A stretch of 64,000 bases of DNA from Capillibacterium thermochitinicola (GCF_013664685.1 NZ_JAAKDE010000019.1:31334-95333); one strand, 5' to 3'. Shown: positions 36,329 through 45,891, counted from the stretch's first letter. The notes: generated by a model not told the origin, from the sequence alone. Program-made: numbers and translations.

Positions 36329-37669
36329 ATGGAGAAGCGGACCGATTGGCAGGTGGTGGCCATAATCCCGGCGGCCGGTTCCGGGCGGCGGATGCGGACA
36401 CCAGGACAGCCCAAGACGCAGAAACTACTCCTTCCTTTAGCGGGGAAAACCATTTTGCGGCGTACCCTGGAAGCGTTGTCCCTCCCGGAGATCACCGCCT
36501 TTTTCCTTCCGGTGGCCCCGGAAGACCAGCCGTTCTTTGCCGAAGAGCTAAAGGCGGCCGGTCTTGGGCAAGAGGTGATTTTCTGTGCGGGGGGACCGGA
36601 ACGGCAGGATTCGATCGCCAATGCCCTGGCGGCCGTGGAAAGTTGGTCGGGTTGGCGGGTGCCGCCGGAGCAGCGTTTGGTGGTGATCCATGACGCCGCC
36701 CGGCCGTTGGTGGAAACGGAGACCATACGCCTGGCCCTTGCCGTAGCCCAAGAAACCTGGGCGGCTTGCGTTGGGGTTCCGGTGAAAGACACCATTAAAG
36801 TGGTGGGGCCCGACGGGGTTATAACACAAACCCCGGACCGGCGAACCCTGTGGGCGGCCCAGACGCCCCAGGTCTTTTCCTGGCCGCTTCTGCGGCAGGC
36901 CTATGCTCAGGCCCAGGCGGGTGGGGAGAAAATGACCGATGATGCGGCGTTGGTGGAAAGGACCGGCCATCCGGTCCGGATTGTTCCCGGTTCCTACCGG
37001 AACCTAAAGATCACCACCCCGGAGGATATCCCGGCGGCCGCTGCCCTGCTAAACGCGGTAGAAGCGGGCCAAGCGACGGGGGAAATGACGGGGGAAGAGG
37101 CCCCGGTGTTGACGGCAGAAACGGCGGCGTCCGGGTCGCGGCCGGCGCCTACAGTGCCTGCGCTCCGGGTGGGGCAAGGGTTTGATGTCCACCGGCTGGT
37201 GACAGGACGCCGTTTGGTCCTAGGTGGAGTGGAGATCCCCGCTCCGGTGGGGTTGGCCGGTCATTCCGACGCGGATGTCCTAATCCACGCGGTGATGGAT
37301 GCCCTCCTGGGGGCCGCCGGGGCGGGCGACATCGGGGAACTGTTTCCGGATACCGATCCGGCTTATTGCGGGATCGACAGCACGCTGCTTTTAAGGGAAG
37401 TAATGGCCAAACTGAAGGCGGCGGGCTGGAAACCGGTTAACCTGGACGTGACCGTGATTGCGCAGAAACCGAAACTGGCCCCTTACCGGGGCAAGATCCG
37501 GGCGCGGCTGGCGACCCTGCTGGGACTGCCGGAGACGGCCGTCAATGTAAAAGCAACCACCACTGAGGGTTTGGGTTTCACCGGACGGGAGGAAGGAATT
37601 GCCGCCCAGGCGGTGGTGCTCCTTGAATCCATTTCCTTTTCTTCTCCGGCTTCTTGCCCCGAGGCATAA
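36329..37669 (+). CDS. ispDF: Bifunctional IspD-IspF enzyme (MEP pathway)
   Basis: 446 residues. IspD (MEP cytidylyltransferase) spans about 1-235: [51 protein letters not shown] 45-residue Ala/Glu-rich linker joins IspF (MEcPP synthase, about 278-440): [23 protein letters not shown] with the DxH zinc site, [35 protein letters not shown] and [21 protein letters not shown]. The two domains catalyse non-consecutive steps of isoprenoid precursor synthesis. The start ATG has only a weak ribosome-binding site. Confidence 0.95.
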   Translation: MEKRTDWQVVAIIPAAGSGRRMRTPGQPKTQKLLLPLAGKTILRRTLEALSLPEITAFFLPVAPEDQPFFAEELKAAGLGQEVIFCAGGPERQDSIANALAAVESWSGWRVPPEQRLVVIHDAARPLVETETIRLALAVAQETWAACVGVPVKDTIKVVGPDGVITQTPDRRTLWAAQTPQVFSWPLLRQAYAQAQAGGEKMTDDAALVERTGHPVRIVPGSYRNLKITTPEDIPAAAALLNAVEAGQATGEMTGEEAPVLTAETAASGSRPAPTVPALRVGQGFDVHRLVTGRRLVLGGVEIPAPVGLAGHSDADVLIHAVMDALLGAAGAGDIGELFPDTDPAYCGIDSTLLLREVMAKLKAAGWKPVNLDVTVIAQKPKLAPYRGKIRARLATLLGLPETAVNVKATTTEGLGFTGREEGIAAQAVVLLESISFSSPASCPEA

Positions 37670-37693
37670 AATATGGTACGATAAGTGTAAATT

Positions 37694-37783
37694 AAAAGGG
37701 GTGCTCGAAAGGGCTGAGATTATACCCTTGGAACCTGATCCGGGTAATGCCGGCGTAGGGAGTTTAGCTTGTGGTCCCCTTTT
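37694..37783 (+). ncRNA. Thiamine pyrophosphate (TPP) riboswitch
   Basis: Matches the THI element: GGGGTGCTCGAAAGGGCTGAGAT at the 5' side, the core ATACCCTTGGAACCTGATC at 37732-37750, and GGGTAATGCCGGCGTAGGGAG. The closing stem is AAAAGGGG (37696-37701 region) with CCCCTTTT (37776-37783). It precedes a thiamine ABC transporter operon, as expected. A short CCCC/GGGG hairpin with seven T residues at 37776-37796 shares the 3' strand of the closing stem and may be the terminator. Confidence 0.93.
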
Positions 37784-37839
37784 ATGGGGTTTTTTTCTTT
37801 AAGCCCTGTTTCGTGGTTGCATCCCGTAAGGAGGAATTG

Positions 37840-38871
37840 ATGATGGTTTTAAAAAGAAGGGGCTTACTTTTGGTGCTGGTGTTGGTTTTAGTTTTGGTGT
37901 TTTCGCTTCTTTGGCGCGGGTATTTCGGCCGGCCGGAACGGCCGCTCACGGTGTATACCTACGCCAGCTTCCCACCGGTCTTGGTGGAGCAGATCGTCAA
38001 CCATTTCCAAAAGGAATACGGTGTCAAAGTGGAATTCCGGTCGTTCTCCGACACGGGGCCGCTTCTGAACCAACTGGCTCAAGAGAAGGAGAAACCCCAG
38101 GCCGATGTGGTGATTGGCCTTGACAACAACTACTTGCCCAAAGCTTTGGAGCTGGGAATTTTTACCCCCTATAAACCGCAGGCGGCGGACCGGATCCGTC
38201 CCGATCTGATTTTTGATCCAGAGTTTCATATGACCCCCTTTGATTACGGGTATGTGGTCTTCAACTACGACAGTGAACGTTTAGAAAGCGTTCCCGCTTC
38301 CCACCGGGATCTGCTCAAGCCGGAGTATAAAGGGAAGATCGTGGTGGAGAACCCGCTGACTTCCTCACCGGGACAGGTCTTTCTCCTGACCACCATTGCC
38401 CTTTTTGGCGAAGAAGGCTATCTTGATTTCTGGCGGGCCTTAAAACCCAATCTGCTTACGATCACCCCGGGCTGGGATGAAGCTTATGGCATCTTTACCA
38501 GCGGCGAGGTACCATTGGTGGTCTCTTACGGGGCCAGTCCGGTTTATCACCTGATCGCGGAGGGAACGGAAAGATATAAAGCACTGGTTCTGGACGGCGG
38601 GGCCTACGCCCAGATCGAAGGGGTTGGGATCGTAAAGGGAACCCCCAATTTGCAAAACGCGGAGCGCCTGGTTGATTATATCCTGTCCCCCGAATTCCAG
38701 GCGCTGATCCCGGAAAATCAGTTTATGTACCCGGTACGGAGTGACGTCAAACTGCCCGATAGCTTCCGGGTGGCCGCCCAGGCCGATCGGCTGTTGAATC
38801 TTCCGCCCGATCAGGTGGCGGCCAATCTTGAACGGTGGTTGTCCGCCTGGGAGCAAGTGATCAACGAATGA
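37840..38871 (+). CDS. thiB: Thiamine ABC transporter substrate-binding protein
   Basis: 343 residues from the ATG at 37840 (37843 also possible), behind AAGGAGG. N-terminal membrane/signal segment (LLLVLVLVLVLVFSLL). The mature protein is a type 2 periplasmic-binding fold of the ThiB/TbpA family: LTVYTYASFPPVLVEQIVNHFQKEYG, ADVVIGLDNN, TPFDYGYVVFNYDS, LTSSPGQVFLL, GWDEAYGIFTSGEVPLVVSYGASPVYH. It should bring thiamine or its phosphates to ThiP. A GTG at 37771 is in frame but lies in the riboswitch and is rejected. Confidence 0.92.
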   Translation: MMVLKRRGLLLVLVLVLVLVFSLLWRGYFGRPERPLTVYTYASFPPVLVEQIVNHFQKEYGVKVEFRSFSDTGPLLNQLAQEKEKPQADVVIGLDNNYLPKALELGIFTPYKPQAADRIRPDLIFDPEFHMTPFDYGYVVFNYDSERLESVPASHRDLLKPEYKGKIVVENPLTSSPGQVFLLTTIALFGEEGYLDFWRALKPNLLTITPGWDEAYGIFTSGEVPLVVSYGASPVYHLIAEGTERYKALVLDGGAYAQIEGVGIVKGTPNLQNAERLVDYILSPEFQALIPENQFMYPVRSDVKLPDSFRVAAQADRLLNLPPDQVAANLERWLSAWEQVINE

Positions 38872-40523
38872 CCGGCGTCAGAAACCGGCCAAACACCTTG
38901 TCCCTGATCTTGCTCGTTCTTTTTTTCCTTCCGGTGCTGGCCGTTCTCGGCCAGGCCTTCCTGCGTCCGCAGGCCTGGCCGGAACTGCTGGCCTTTCTTC
39001 GTTCCGGACAGTTCCGGCGCGTTTTGGCCTTCAGCGTGAGCCAGGCCTTTTGGAGCGCCTTTTTCAGTTTAGTCTTGGCCGTACCCGGGGCTTATTTTTT
39101 CGGGCGCTACGAGTTTCCAGGGAAACAACTCCTCCGGAGTGTGATGGTTCTTCCTTTTATGCTTCCGGGGATCCTGGTTGTCCTGGCCATGGTCGTCTTT
39201 TACGGACAAAACGGCATCCTCAACACCTGGCTGGCGCGGCTTTTCCCCGGACGCAACTTGGCTTTCACCGGATTGTACGGGTATAAAGGGATTGTGTTGG
39301 CGCACGTTTTTTACAACTTCGCCTTTTGTCTGCGGATGTTGGGGGAGCGCTGGGAGCGGATCAGTCCGAAGTTGGAGGAGGCCTCGACCGCTTTGGGCGC
39401 GGGGCGGATGATCACTTGGCGACGGGTGATCCTGCCGCTTTTGGTGCCCACCATTGGTTATCTGGGGATCCTGGTCTTTCTCTATTCCTTCCTCAGTTTT
39501 ACCGTCGTCCTGGTACTGGGCGGCTATCTGTACCAGACTTTTGAAGTGCTGATTTATATCGAATACAATAATAAACTCCGTTTTACCCATGCTTCCATGC
39601 TGGCCGGGGTGCAAATGCTGCTGCTGGCCGGAGTCCTCGCCCTGCAGCGGTGGACTCAGCGGCTGGCCCAGCGGGAAAGCGGCGAACTTAGTCCGCTGCC
39701 GCCTTTGCAATTGAAAAAATATCCGGTTAAAACCGTGCTTTTCCTCTTTTATCTGGCCGGCAGTCTGCTTTTCTTTTTTATGCCCCTGTTTTTTGTCCTC
39801 TTCCGCTCCTTTAAAAAAAGAGGGCTGCCCGACGGGAGCTGGACGTTGGATAATTACCGGCAACTGTTCGGGACGAGTTTCCGTTTTGTGGTGGGGCGTG
39901 AGTTATGGGCGGTGGTCGGGACCAGTCTCGTCTTGGCGGTTACCGTGGGTCTGCTCACGATGGTCCTCGCCTATATACTGGCCCGGGCGCGGCGGCAAAA
40001 GCCATGGGGAGGAATTGACCTTTGGCTGCAATTGCCGATGGGGATCTCCTTTTTGACCTTCGCCTTTGGCCTGTTGAAACTGGTTGGACCCACCCTGCCG
40101 CCGGTGTTCTTAATCGTTTGGGCTCAGGTCTTTCTGGCTTTTCCTCTGGTCTATGCGCTTTTACGTACGGCGCGGCGGGAGTGGGGGGAAGAATTGATTG
40201 AAGCCGCCCAAAGTTTAGGTGCGTCCGGGTGGGAACTTTTCCGCACGGTGGAACTGCCGTTGATGCGGAAAGCATTAAGCAGTGCTTTTGCTTACGGGGC
40301 CGCCCTCTCGTTGGGCGATCTCTCGGCGGTTTTAGTGTTAGGCCAGGGGAAAGTGATCACACTGTCGGTGGCGGTCTATCGTTTGATTGGACATTACAAT
40401 TTTCCGCAGGCGATTGCGTTGGGGACCATCTTTATCTTGCTGGCGGCGGCGCTCTTTTCAGTGGTCGAGGTGGGTTATCCCGGTTCGGAACCCGGCGGGC
40501 ACGGGGAAGGGAGGAGGCAATGA
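38868..40523 (+). CDS. thiP: Thiamine ABC transporter permease
   Basis: 551 residues, about the length of E. coli ThiP (536), with two MetI-like permease halves. Each has an EAA loop (EEASTALGAGRMITWRRVILPLLVPT and EAAQSLGASGWELFRTVELPLMRKALSSAF). Start ATG at 38868 overlaps the thiB stop as ATGA. It forms the inner-membrane channel for thiamine uptake. Confidence 0.93.
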   Translation: MTGVRNRPNTLSLILLVLFFLPVLAVLGQAFLRPQAWPELLAFLRSGQFRRVLAFSVSQAFWSAFFSLVLAVPGAYFFGRYEFPGKQLLRSVMVLPFMLPGILVVLAMVVFYGQNGILNTWLARLFPGRNLAFTGLYGYKGIVLAHVFYNFAFCLRMLGERWERISPKLEEASTALGAGRMITWRRVILPLLVPTIGYLGILVFLYSFLSFTVVLVLGGYLYQTFEVLIYIEYNNKLRFTHASMLAGVQMLLLAGVLALQRWTQRLAQRESGELSPLPPLQLKKYPVKTVLFLFYLAGSLLFFFMPLFFVLFRSFKKRGLPDGSWTLDNYRQLFGTSFRFVVGRELWAVVGTSLVLAVTVGLLTMVLAYILARARRQKPWGGIDLWLQLPMGISFLTFAFGLLKLVGPTLPPVFLIVWAQVFLAFPLVYALLRTARREWGEELIEAAQSLGASGWELFRTVELPLMRKALSSAFAYGAALSLGDLSAVLVLGQGKVITLSVAVYRLIGHYNFPQAIALGTIFILLAAALFSVVEVGYPGSEPGGHGEGRRQ

Positions 40524-41608
40524 CGAAAAACTTTTTACAGATCGATGTCACCAAGGATTACCCGGAGTTTCGGTTAACGGCCAACCTGACCGTGGGGGAG
40601 GGCGAGTTTTTCTCGTTGGTCGGACCCAGTGGCTGCGGGAAAACCACCCTGCTCCGGTTGATCTCCGGTTTGGTCCAGCCCGACCAGGGGCGGATTGTTC
40701 TCGACGGCCGGGATCTGACCACGGTTCCCGTGGCCGACCGGCGGATCGGTTTTGTTTTTCAGGATTATGCGCTTTTTCCCCACTTGACTGTAGGCGAAAA
40801 CATCGAATATGGCCTTAAGGTCCGGCGTCTGCCCGCGGCGCGACGCCGGGAGCGGGTCCAAGCCATGCTGTCGGTCTTCGAGATTACCGCGCTGGCCGAC
40901 CGGCGGGTCCAGGAGCTTTCCGGCGGGGAAAGGCAGCGGGTGGCTCTGGCCCGTGCTCTGGCTCCCGAACCTTTGCTTCTCCTCCTGGATGAACCTTTTG
41001 CCGCTCTAGATTATAGCTTGCGGCGGCGTCTCCGGCGCGAACTGAAAGAGCTCCAGATTAAACTGGGCTTTACCGTCATCTTCGTCACCCACCAGCAGGA
41101 GGAAGCCCTCGCTCTTTCGGAAAGGTTGGCGGTGATGCAAGCCGGCCGGATTCTTCAGGTGGGGACGGCAACCGAAGTCTATACCAGCCCGGCACATCCT
41201 TTTGTGGCCACCTTTCTTGGTGATGCCAACCTGATTCCGTGTAACGCCTTGCCCACCGCCGAAGGGCTGCTGATTCGCCCCCGGGACGGACAGGAGTTTA
41301 TCATTCCGGCCGCGGAAAACCAGGGGAACGACGCAGGGGAGACGGAGAAAACCGGCGGGTGCTATTACCTGATGGTCCGCCCCGAAGATGTGATTCTTGA
41401 GACCGAAACCCCCATTTACCGCGGGACAATTACCACCTGGGAGTATCTGGGATACGCCTCGTATGCCGAGGTGAAAACCGACCACGGCTTGACCATCAAA
41501 GTTTTAACCGGAAAAGAGACCCGTTATGCACTGGGAGCAAGGGTCGGTTTTTCTTTCCGGAGAACTGCCTTGAAATTGCTCCCCATAAATGAGCATCCAT
41601 CATCATAG
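40520..41608 (+). CDS. thiQ: Thiamine ABC transporter ATP-binding protein, long form
   Basis: 362 residues. Walker A GPSGCGKTTLLRL, Q-loop FVFQDYALFPHL, signature LSGGERQRVALARALAPEP, Walker B LLLLLDEPFAALD, H-loop VTHQQEEALALSE. A C-terminal TOBE-like domain (about 240-362) makes it longer than classic ThiQ (about 230) and similar to the PotA/AfuC class. Position at the end of the TPP-controlled operon and an ATGA overlap with thiP (40520-40523) support a thiamine role. Confidence 0.9.
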   Translation: MTKNFLQIDVTKDYPEFRLTANLTVGEGEFFSLVGPSGCGKTTLLRLISGLVQPDQGRIVLDGRDLTTVPVADRRIGFVFQDYALFPHLTVGENIEYGLKVRRLPAARRRERVQAMLSVFEITALADRRVQELSGGERQRVALARALAPEPLLLLLDEPFAALDYSLRRRLRRELKELQIKLGFTVIFVTHQQEEALALSERLAVMQAGRILQVGTATEVYTSPAHPFVATFLGDANLIPCNALPTAEGLLIRPRDGQEFIIPAAENQGNDAGETEKTGGCYYLMVRPEDVILETETPIYRGTITTWEYLGYASYAEVKTDHGLTIKVLTGKETRYALGARVGFSFRRTALKLLPINEHPSS

Positions 41609-41716
41609 AATGGTGAAAAAGACCTTTTGTTAAAAATTATAGAAATTTATAGAGGAAAAAGGCAAGGATCCGCCAAATAGTATGGTGTAAGGGGAGTTTT
41701 TCAAGGGGGGAGCGTA

Positions 41717-43690
41717 GTGTTGGCAAAGATGGACTTGGGTGGGATCTGGGAGCTGCATCCGGTGGCGGAGTTTAGTCGCCTCTGGTTGAGTGAGGAGGTT
41801 CCCGCTGAAGGCTGGGTCCAACAAGAGATTCCCGGTCAATGGCAGGAGCTTAAGGAATTTTCCGGGTACGCCGGGAAAATGGTCTACCGGCGGAATTTCC
41901 GATTTACACCGGAAGCGGACCGGATTTACCGCCTGGAGATCGGGGGCGTTTTCTATAAATATCGGGTTTACCTTAATAACTATGCGATCGGGGGCCAGGA
42001 GGGCTATTTCTATCCTTCCTCCTATAACATCACCCCTTATTTGCGGGAAGAGAACCAGATCCTCTTGGAGGTGGAGTCGCCCGGGAAAAAAGGCGACGGG
42101 GCGACGGTGCCGGTTTTAACCGGAATTTTTACGGGCCATCCCGTTTTCCCGGAAGGGTTCAACCCCGGTGGTATTTGGCGGCCGGTGCGGATCCTCAGCA
42201 GCGGCCCGGCTTTCATCGAAGGCTGGCATTTACGCACGGAGGAGTTGGCGGAGGATGTCGCAACCCTCAGTTTAAAGCTGGAGGTATACGCAGCCCGGCC
42301 GGCGGAGATCAACGTCCATTTGCAACTTGTTCCCCATAATTTTGACGGTCAGAGTTACCAACAGGTTTTTCCGCTCAAATTGGAGAAAGGGACTAACCAA
42401 TTTGCGACCCGCTTTATACTTCACGGTGTCCGTCCCTGGCAGACCTGGGATCGGGGGCAACCTTGTCTCTACCGGACCAGTCTGACCTTGCAGGCGCTGG
42501 GGGAAACTTGGGATGCCCAGGAAATGCTCTTTGGAATCCGGACTTTTACTCTCCAGAATATGATCCCCTATCTCAACGGCCAGCGCCTGCTGGTGAAAGG
42601 GAGTAATTATCTCCCGCCCGCGCTTTACCTGAGCAAGGTGGAGAAGGATGACTACCAGCGAGAGATTGACCTGTTGCGGCAGAGCCACCAAAATATGGTC
42701 CGTTGTTACCAGCACATTGAGAAGCCCGAATTTTACCAAGCTATGGATGAGGCCGGAATTCTTGTTTGGCAAGATTTTCCCCTCCCGGGCGGGTCGACTT
42801 TTAACAACCTGACCAACCTTTTGCAGCAGGTGGAAGCAGCCTATAACCTACTGGGTAATCACCCGTCGGTGGCGATCTGGACGATCTGCAACCAGAGCGG
42901 GTTTGAAGCGTTGCCGCCGGAACGGCCCAATGTCAACTTCTACCGGGTCGTGCAGAAGTTGGCCCAGCGCCTGGCGGAGATCGATCCGGGGCGGCCGGTG
43001 ATCTCCGTTTCGGGCCAAGGATCGTTTCGGACGGCGGTCGATACCGGGTTCAATTTCCAGTACCCGGAAGAGATTCACCGGTTTGACCAGTACCGGCGGG
43101 GCGCAAAACAACGCCGGATCCGCTTTGTCTCCTGGTTTGGCCGGGCGGCACTCGGTTCGGCCGAACCGGATGAAAAAACACGCGTCCGCAGCCAGAAGCA
43201 ACAGGCGGAAACCCTGCGCTTTTACATCGACCGCCTGCGCTTTCATAAATATAAACCTACCGGTGGCATGCTTTTCTTCTGTTTCCGTTCTTTGGACACG
43301 GGGCTCTCCTGGTCGGTGGTGAATGGAGAAGGCCGCCCCAAGGAGGGTTTTGCTATGGCGGCCCTTTGTTACCGGCCGGTTTATGTCTTTGCCCTTTTAC
43401 CCCGGGAAAAATACCGGACCGGTACACTTCTGCAGGCTCCGATCTGTTTCAGTAATGACCGGATTGATTCCGAACAACCGCCGGTCCTGGTGAAAGCCCG
43501 GCTGACCGACCCCCGGGGGCAACTGGTCTGGAAAGACCAGTGGACCGTCCAGCCCCGTCCGGACGAAGAGACCCGGATCCTCGGCGAAGTCTCCGTCATG
43601 CTGATGACCAAGGGTGTCTACCGGTTGAATCTCCAATGGCTGGACCAGGAAGAAACCGTGGAGAACAACTACCAGATTAACGTGGTTTAG
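41717..43690 (+). CDS. Glycoside hydrolase family 2-like protein lacking both catalytic glutamates
   Basis: 657 residues. A sugar-binding jelly-roll domain (about 1-165: GIWELHP, WVQQEIPGQWQE, VYRRNFRF, GGIWRPVRI), an Ig-like domain (165-275) and a TIM-barrel domain (275-560: YLNGQRLLVKGSNYLPPALY, MDEAGILVWQDFPL, NHPSVAIW, GRPVIS) are all recognisable. The acid/base region reads IWTICNQ, with Gln393 where GH2 enzymes have Glu (NNE/GNE), and the nucleophile region reads RFVSWFG, with Trp473 in place of Glu in SEFG. It is therefore unlikely to cut glycosides by the usual mechanism. No signal peptide. Start GTG 41717 or TTG 41720 behind GGGGGAG. Confidence 0.82.
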   Translation: MLAKMDLGGIWELHPVAEFSRLWLSEEVPAEGWVQQEIPGQWQELKEFSGYAGKMVYRRNFRFTPEADRIYRLEIGGVFYKYRVYLNNYAIGGQEGYFYPSSYNITPYLREENQILLEVESPGKKGDGATVPVLTGIFTGHPVFPEGFNPGGIWRPVRILSSGPAFIEGWHLRTEELAEDVATLSLKLEVYAARPAEINVHLQLVPHNFDGQSYQQVFPLKLEKGTNQFATRFILHGVRPWQTWDRGQPCLYRTSLTLQALGETWDAQEMLFGIRTFTLQNMIPYLNGQRLLVKGSNYLPPALYLSKVEKDDYQREIDLLRQSHQNMVRCYQHIEKPEFYQAMDEAGILVWQDFPLPGGSTFNNLTNLLQQVEAAYNLLGNHPSVAIWTICNQSGFEALPPERPNVNFYRVVQKLAQRLAEIDPGRPVISVSGQGSFRTAVDTGFNFQYPEEIHRFDQYRRGAKQRRIRFVSWFGRAALGSAEPDEKTRVRSQKQQAETLRFYIDRLRFHKYKPTGGMLFFCFRSLDTGLSWSVVNGEGRPKEGFAMAALCYRPVYVFALLPREKYRTGTLLQAPICFSNDRIDSEQPPVLVKARLTDPRGQLVWKDQWTVQPRPDEETRILGEVSVMLMTKGVYRLNLQWLDQEETVENNYQINVV

Positions 43691-43721
43691 GACTTTTTGC
43701 AAAAACGTCAAAAATTTGATA

Positions 43722-43750
43722 TTGACATTAATCGCCGGCGCCCTTATAAT
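43722..43750 (+). promoter_or_regulatory. Consensus sigma-A promoter of the serA transcript
   Basis: TTGACA (43722-43727), 17-bp spacer, TATAAT (43745-43750), both perfect. Confidence 0.88.
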
Positions 43751-43789
43751 TACAAATAACATTTAATAGGAATAATTATACATTTGTTT

Positions 43790-44069
43790 GGGTAAAGGCG
43801 AGGAAGGACTTTGTTTTTACCGTTTGGGACCTAGAGAGCAGGCGGTTGGTGTAAGCCTGTACCGGCGGTAAAAATGTTCCCGGTCTGGAGCTGCCGGAAG
43901 GAACCCGCAGACGCTTGCGGCGTGGGGCGGTTAGTAATTCCGGCCGGAATGATCCGTTACGATTTGATCCGGAAAGCAGTTTCCGGGTCGCTAAGTCTCT
44001 GCCGGCGGCAGAGAGAAGTAGGGTGGCACCACGAGCCTCTCGTCCCTATGGGATGAGGGGCTTTTTTTA
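43790..44069 (+). ncRNA. T-box leader, probably sensing tRNA-Ser
   Basis: Stem I carries a 10-bp helix (43813-43822 with 43865-43874) and the distal GGTTGGTG loop. The T-box core AGGGTGGCACCACG is at 44020-44033 and a 13-bp terminator stem (44034-44046 with 44050-44062) with seven T follows. The base after TGG in the T-box is C, which would pair with a G discriminator as in tRNA-Ser. Two serine codons, UCU (43884-43886) and AGC (43889-43891), lie in the likely specifier strand. Uncharged tRNA would favour read-through into serA. Confidence 0.9.
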
Positions 44070-44111
44070 TATGGCTTTGCCAGAGGGAATATGTGACGGA
44101 GGTGTTGATGG

Positions 44112-45689
44112 ATGAAAGTTCTGGTGCTTGATAATGTTTCAGAGCAGGCGGTGGCGATTCTGCGGGAGCAGGGGATCGAGGCCGAAGTCTCCCCGACGCT
44201 GCCGGAGGAAGAACTGATCGCCAAGATTCCGCCCTACGAGGGGATGATTGTCCGCAGCCAAACAAAGGTCAATGCGCGGGTGATCGCGGCGGCCACCAAC
44301 CTGAAGGTGATCGGACGGGCCGGCGTGGGTGTGGACAATGTGGATCTGGACGCCGCCACCAACAAAGGGGTGATCGTCCTGAACGCGCCCGATGGGAACA
44401 CCATCTCCACGGCGGAGCACACGATTGCCATGATCATGGCCTTGGCGCGAAAGATTCCCCAGGCCCACAGTGCGCTCAAGGCGGGCCACTGGGACCGGAA
44501 GAGTTTCACCGGGGTGGAGATCAACGGTAAGACCTTGGGGATTATTGGGATGGGGCGGATTGGCACCGAAGTGGCCAAGCGGATGCAGGCGATGGGGATG
44601 ACCGTTTTGTCCTTCGACCCCTTCCTCACCGAGGAGAAAGCGGCAAAACTGGGTGTCCGCCTGGTCACCTTGGATGAGTTACTGACGGCCGCCGATTTCA
44701 TCACGGTCCATACTCCGTTGACCAAAGAGACCAAAGGACTCCTCAATGCCGAGTCTCTGCAGCGGACCAAGCCGGGCGTGCGGATTGTCAACTGTGCCCG
44801 CGGCGGGATCGTGGATGAAGAGGCCTTGGCCGACGCGATCGAGGCCGGGCACGTGGCGGGGGCGGCGCTGGACGTGTTCAGCGAAGAACCGCCCACCAAC
44901 CAAAGATTGCTTGCGCTTCCCCAAGTGGTCGTCACCCCGCATCTGGGGGCTTCAACCGCGGAGGCCCAGGTTAACGTGGCGATCGACGTGGCGGTGGAGA
45001 TGGCGAAAGTGCTGAAGGGCGAGCCTTTCAAGAACGCAGTCAACCTGCCGACGATCCGGCCGGAAGTGATGAAGATCCTGGCCCCCTATTTCCCGCTCGC
45101 CGAAAAACTGGGCTGTCTAATCGGACAGTTGACCGAAGGCCGTTTACAGCGGGTTGAGGTGGAGTACAGCGGGGAGATCACCGAATATGACCTGAACCCG
45201 TTGACCACCTTGGTGGTAAAAGGACTGTTGCAACCGGTTCTCAACAGCGAGGTGAATATCGTTAACGCCCGTGTCCTGGCGAAACAGCGCGGGATCAAAG
45301 TGGCCGAGCGGCGTGAGGCCAGCGATCCGGACTATAACAATAAAATCCGGGTCAAGACCATCTCCGACCAGGGCGAGCGGGTAGTAGCGGGGGCCTTTTT
45401 CCGCCAGAACGACCAGCGGGTGGTGGAGATCGACGGTTACCACTTTGACGTGGTTCCCCATGGCCACCTTTTGATCGCTCCCCACCAGGACAAACCCGGG
45501 ATCATCGGCCAGGTCGGAACGATCTTGGGCCGGGCCGGGATCAACATTGCCTACATGCAAGTGGGCCGGAAAGAAGTGGGCGGAACGGCGATTATGGTCC
45601 TCACGGTCGACCATGAGATTCCGGCGGCGGTCTTGGATCAGATCAATCAAGTAGAAGGCATGGACAAACCGGTTCAGGTTTGGCTGTAA
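44112..45689 (+). CDS. serA: D-3-phosphoglycerate dehydrogenase
   Basis: 525 residues, the long (type I) form. NAD-binding Rossmann segment GIIGMGRIGTEVAKRM, conserved NCARGGIVDEEAL, catalytic region with EEPP and TPHLGASTAEAQ, followed by an allosteric substrate-binding domain (about 315-445) and a C-terminal ACT domain (LLIAPHQDKPGIIGQVGTILGRAGINIAYMQVGR). It starts serine synthesis from 3-phosphoglycerate. ATG is preceded by GACGGAGG and lies after the T-box terminator; a clean terminator follows at 45734. Confidence 0.97.
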   Translation: MKVLVLDNVSEQAVAILREQGIEAEVSPTLPEEELIAKIPPYEGMIVRSQTKVNARVIAAATNLKVIGRAGVGVDNVDLDAATNKGVIVLNAPDGNTISTAEHTIAMIMALARKIPQAHSALKAGHWDRKSFTGVEINGKTLGIIGMGRIGTEVAKRMQAMGMTVLSFDPFLTEEKAAKLGVRLVTLDELLTAADFITVHTPLTKETKGLLNAESLQRTKPGVRIVNCARGGIVDEEALADAIEAGHVAGAALDVFSEEPPTNQRLLALPQVVVTPHLGASTAEAQVNVAIDVAVEMAKVLKGEPFKNAVNLPTIRPEVMKILAPYFPLAEKLGCLIGQLTEGRLQRVEVEYSGEITEYDLNPLTTLVVKGLLQPVLNSEVNIVNARVLAKQRGIKVAERREASDPDYNNKIRVKTISDQGERVVAGAFFRQNDQRVVEIDGYHFDVVPHGHLLIAPHQDKPGIIGQVGTILGRAGINIAYMQVGRKEVGGTAIMVLTVDHEIPAAVLDQINQVEGMDKPVQVWL

Positions 45690-45733
45690 AAACCAGCAAG
45701 TATAAGCTGGGAATTGTCCGGCAGCTAAAAATT

Positions 45734-45768
45734 CCTCCCGCTCCGTTTTGAGCGGGAGGTTTCTTTTT
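45734..45768 (+). terminator. Intrinsic terminator after serA
   Basis: Perfect 10-bp stem CCTCCCGCTC / GAGCGGGAGG, loop CGTTTT, then a T-rich tract. Confidence 0.93.
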
Positions 45769-45891
45769 CGGCCGTAAAAAACCGCATAAAATGGGCAAAA
45801 TTAAGACAATAGCCGATCCACGCAGGAATTACCGCCGCCGTGCCGAAGAAAATATACTGTTTGTAAACCACGATAGAGACGGAGAAACGGA

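Noticed and set aside
37771..37839. GTG-start extension of thiB
   Set aside because: It falls in the TPP riboswitch and its hairpin; the ATG at 37840 has AAGGAGG.
40229..40519. In-frame upstream extension of thiQ
   Set aside because: Lies within thiP; the ATG at 40520 has GAGGAGG and overlaps the thiP stop in the usual ATGA way.
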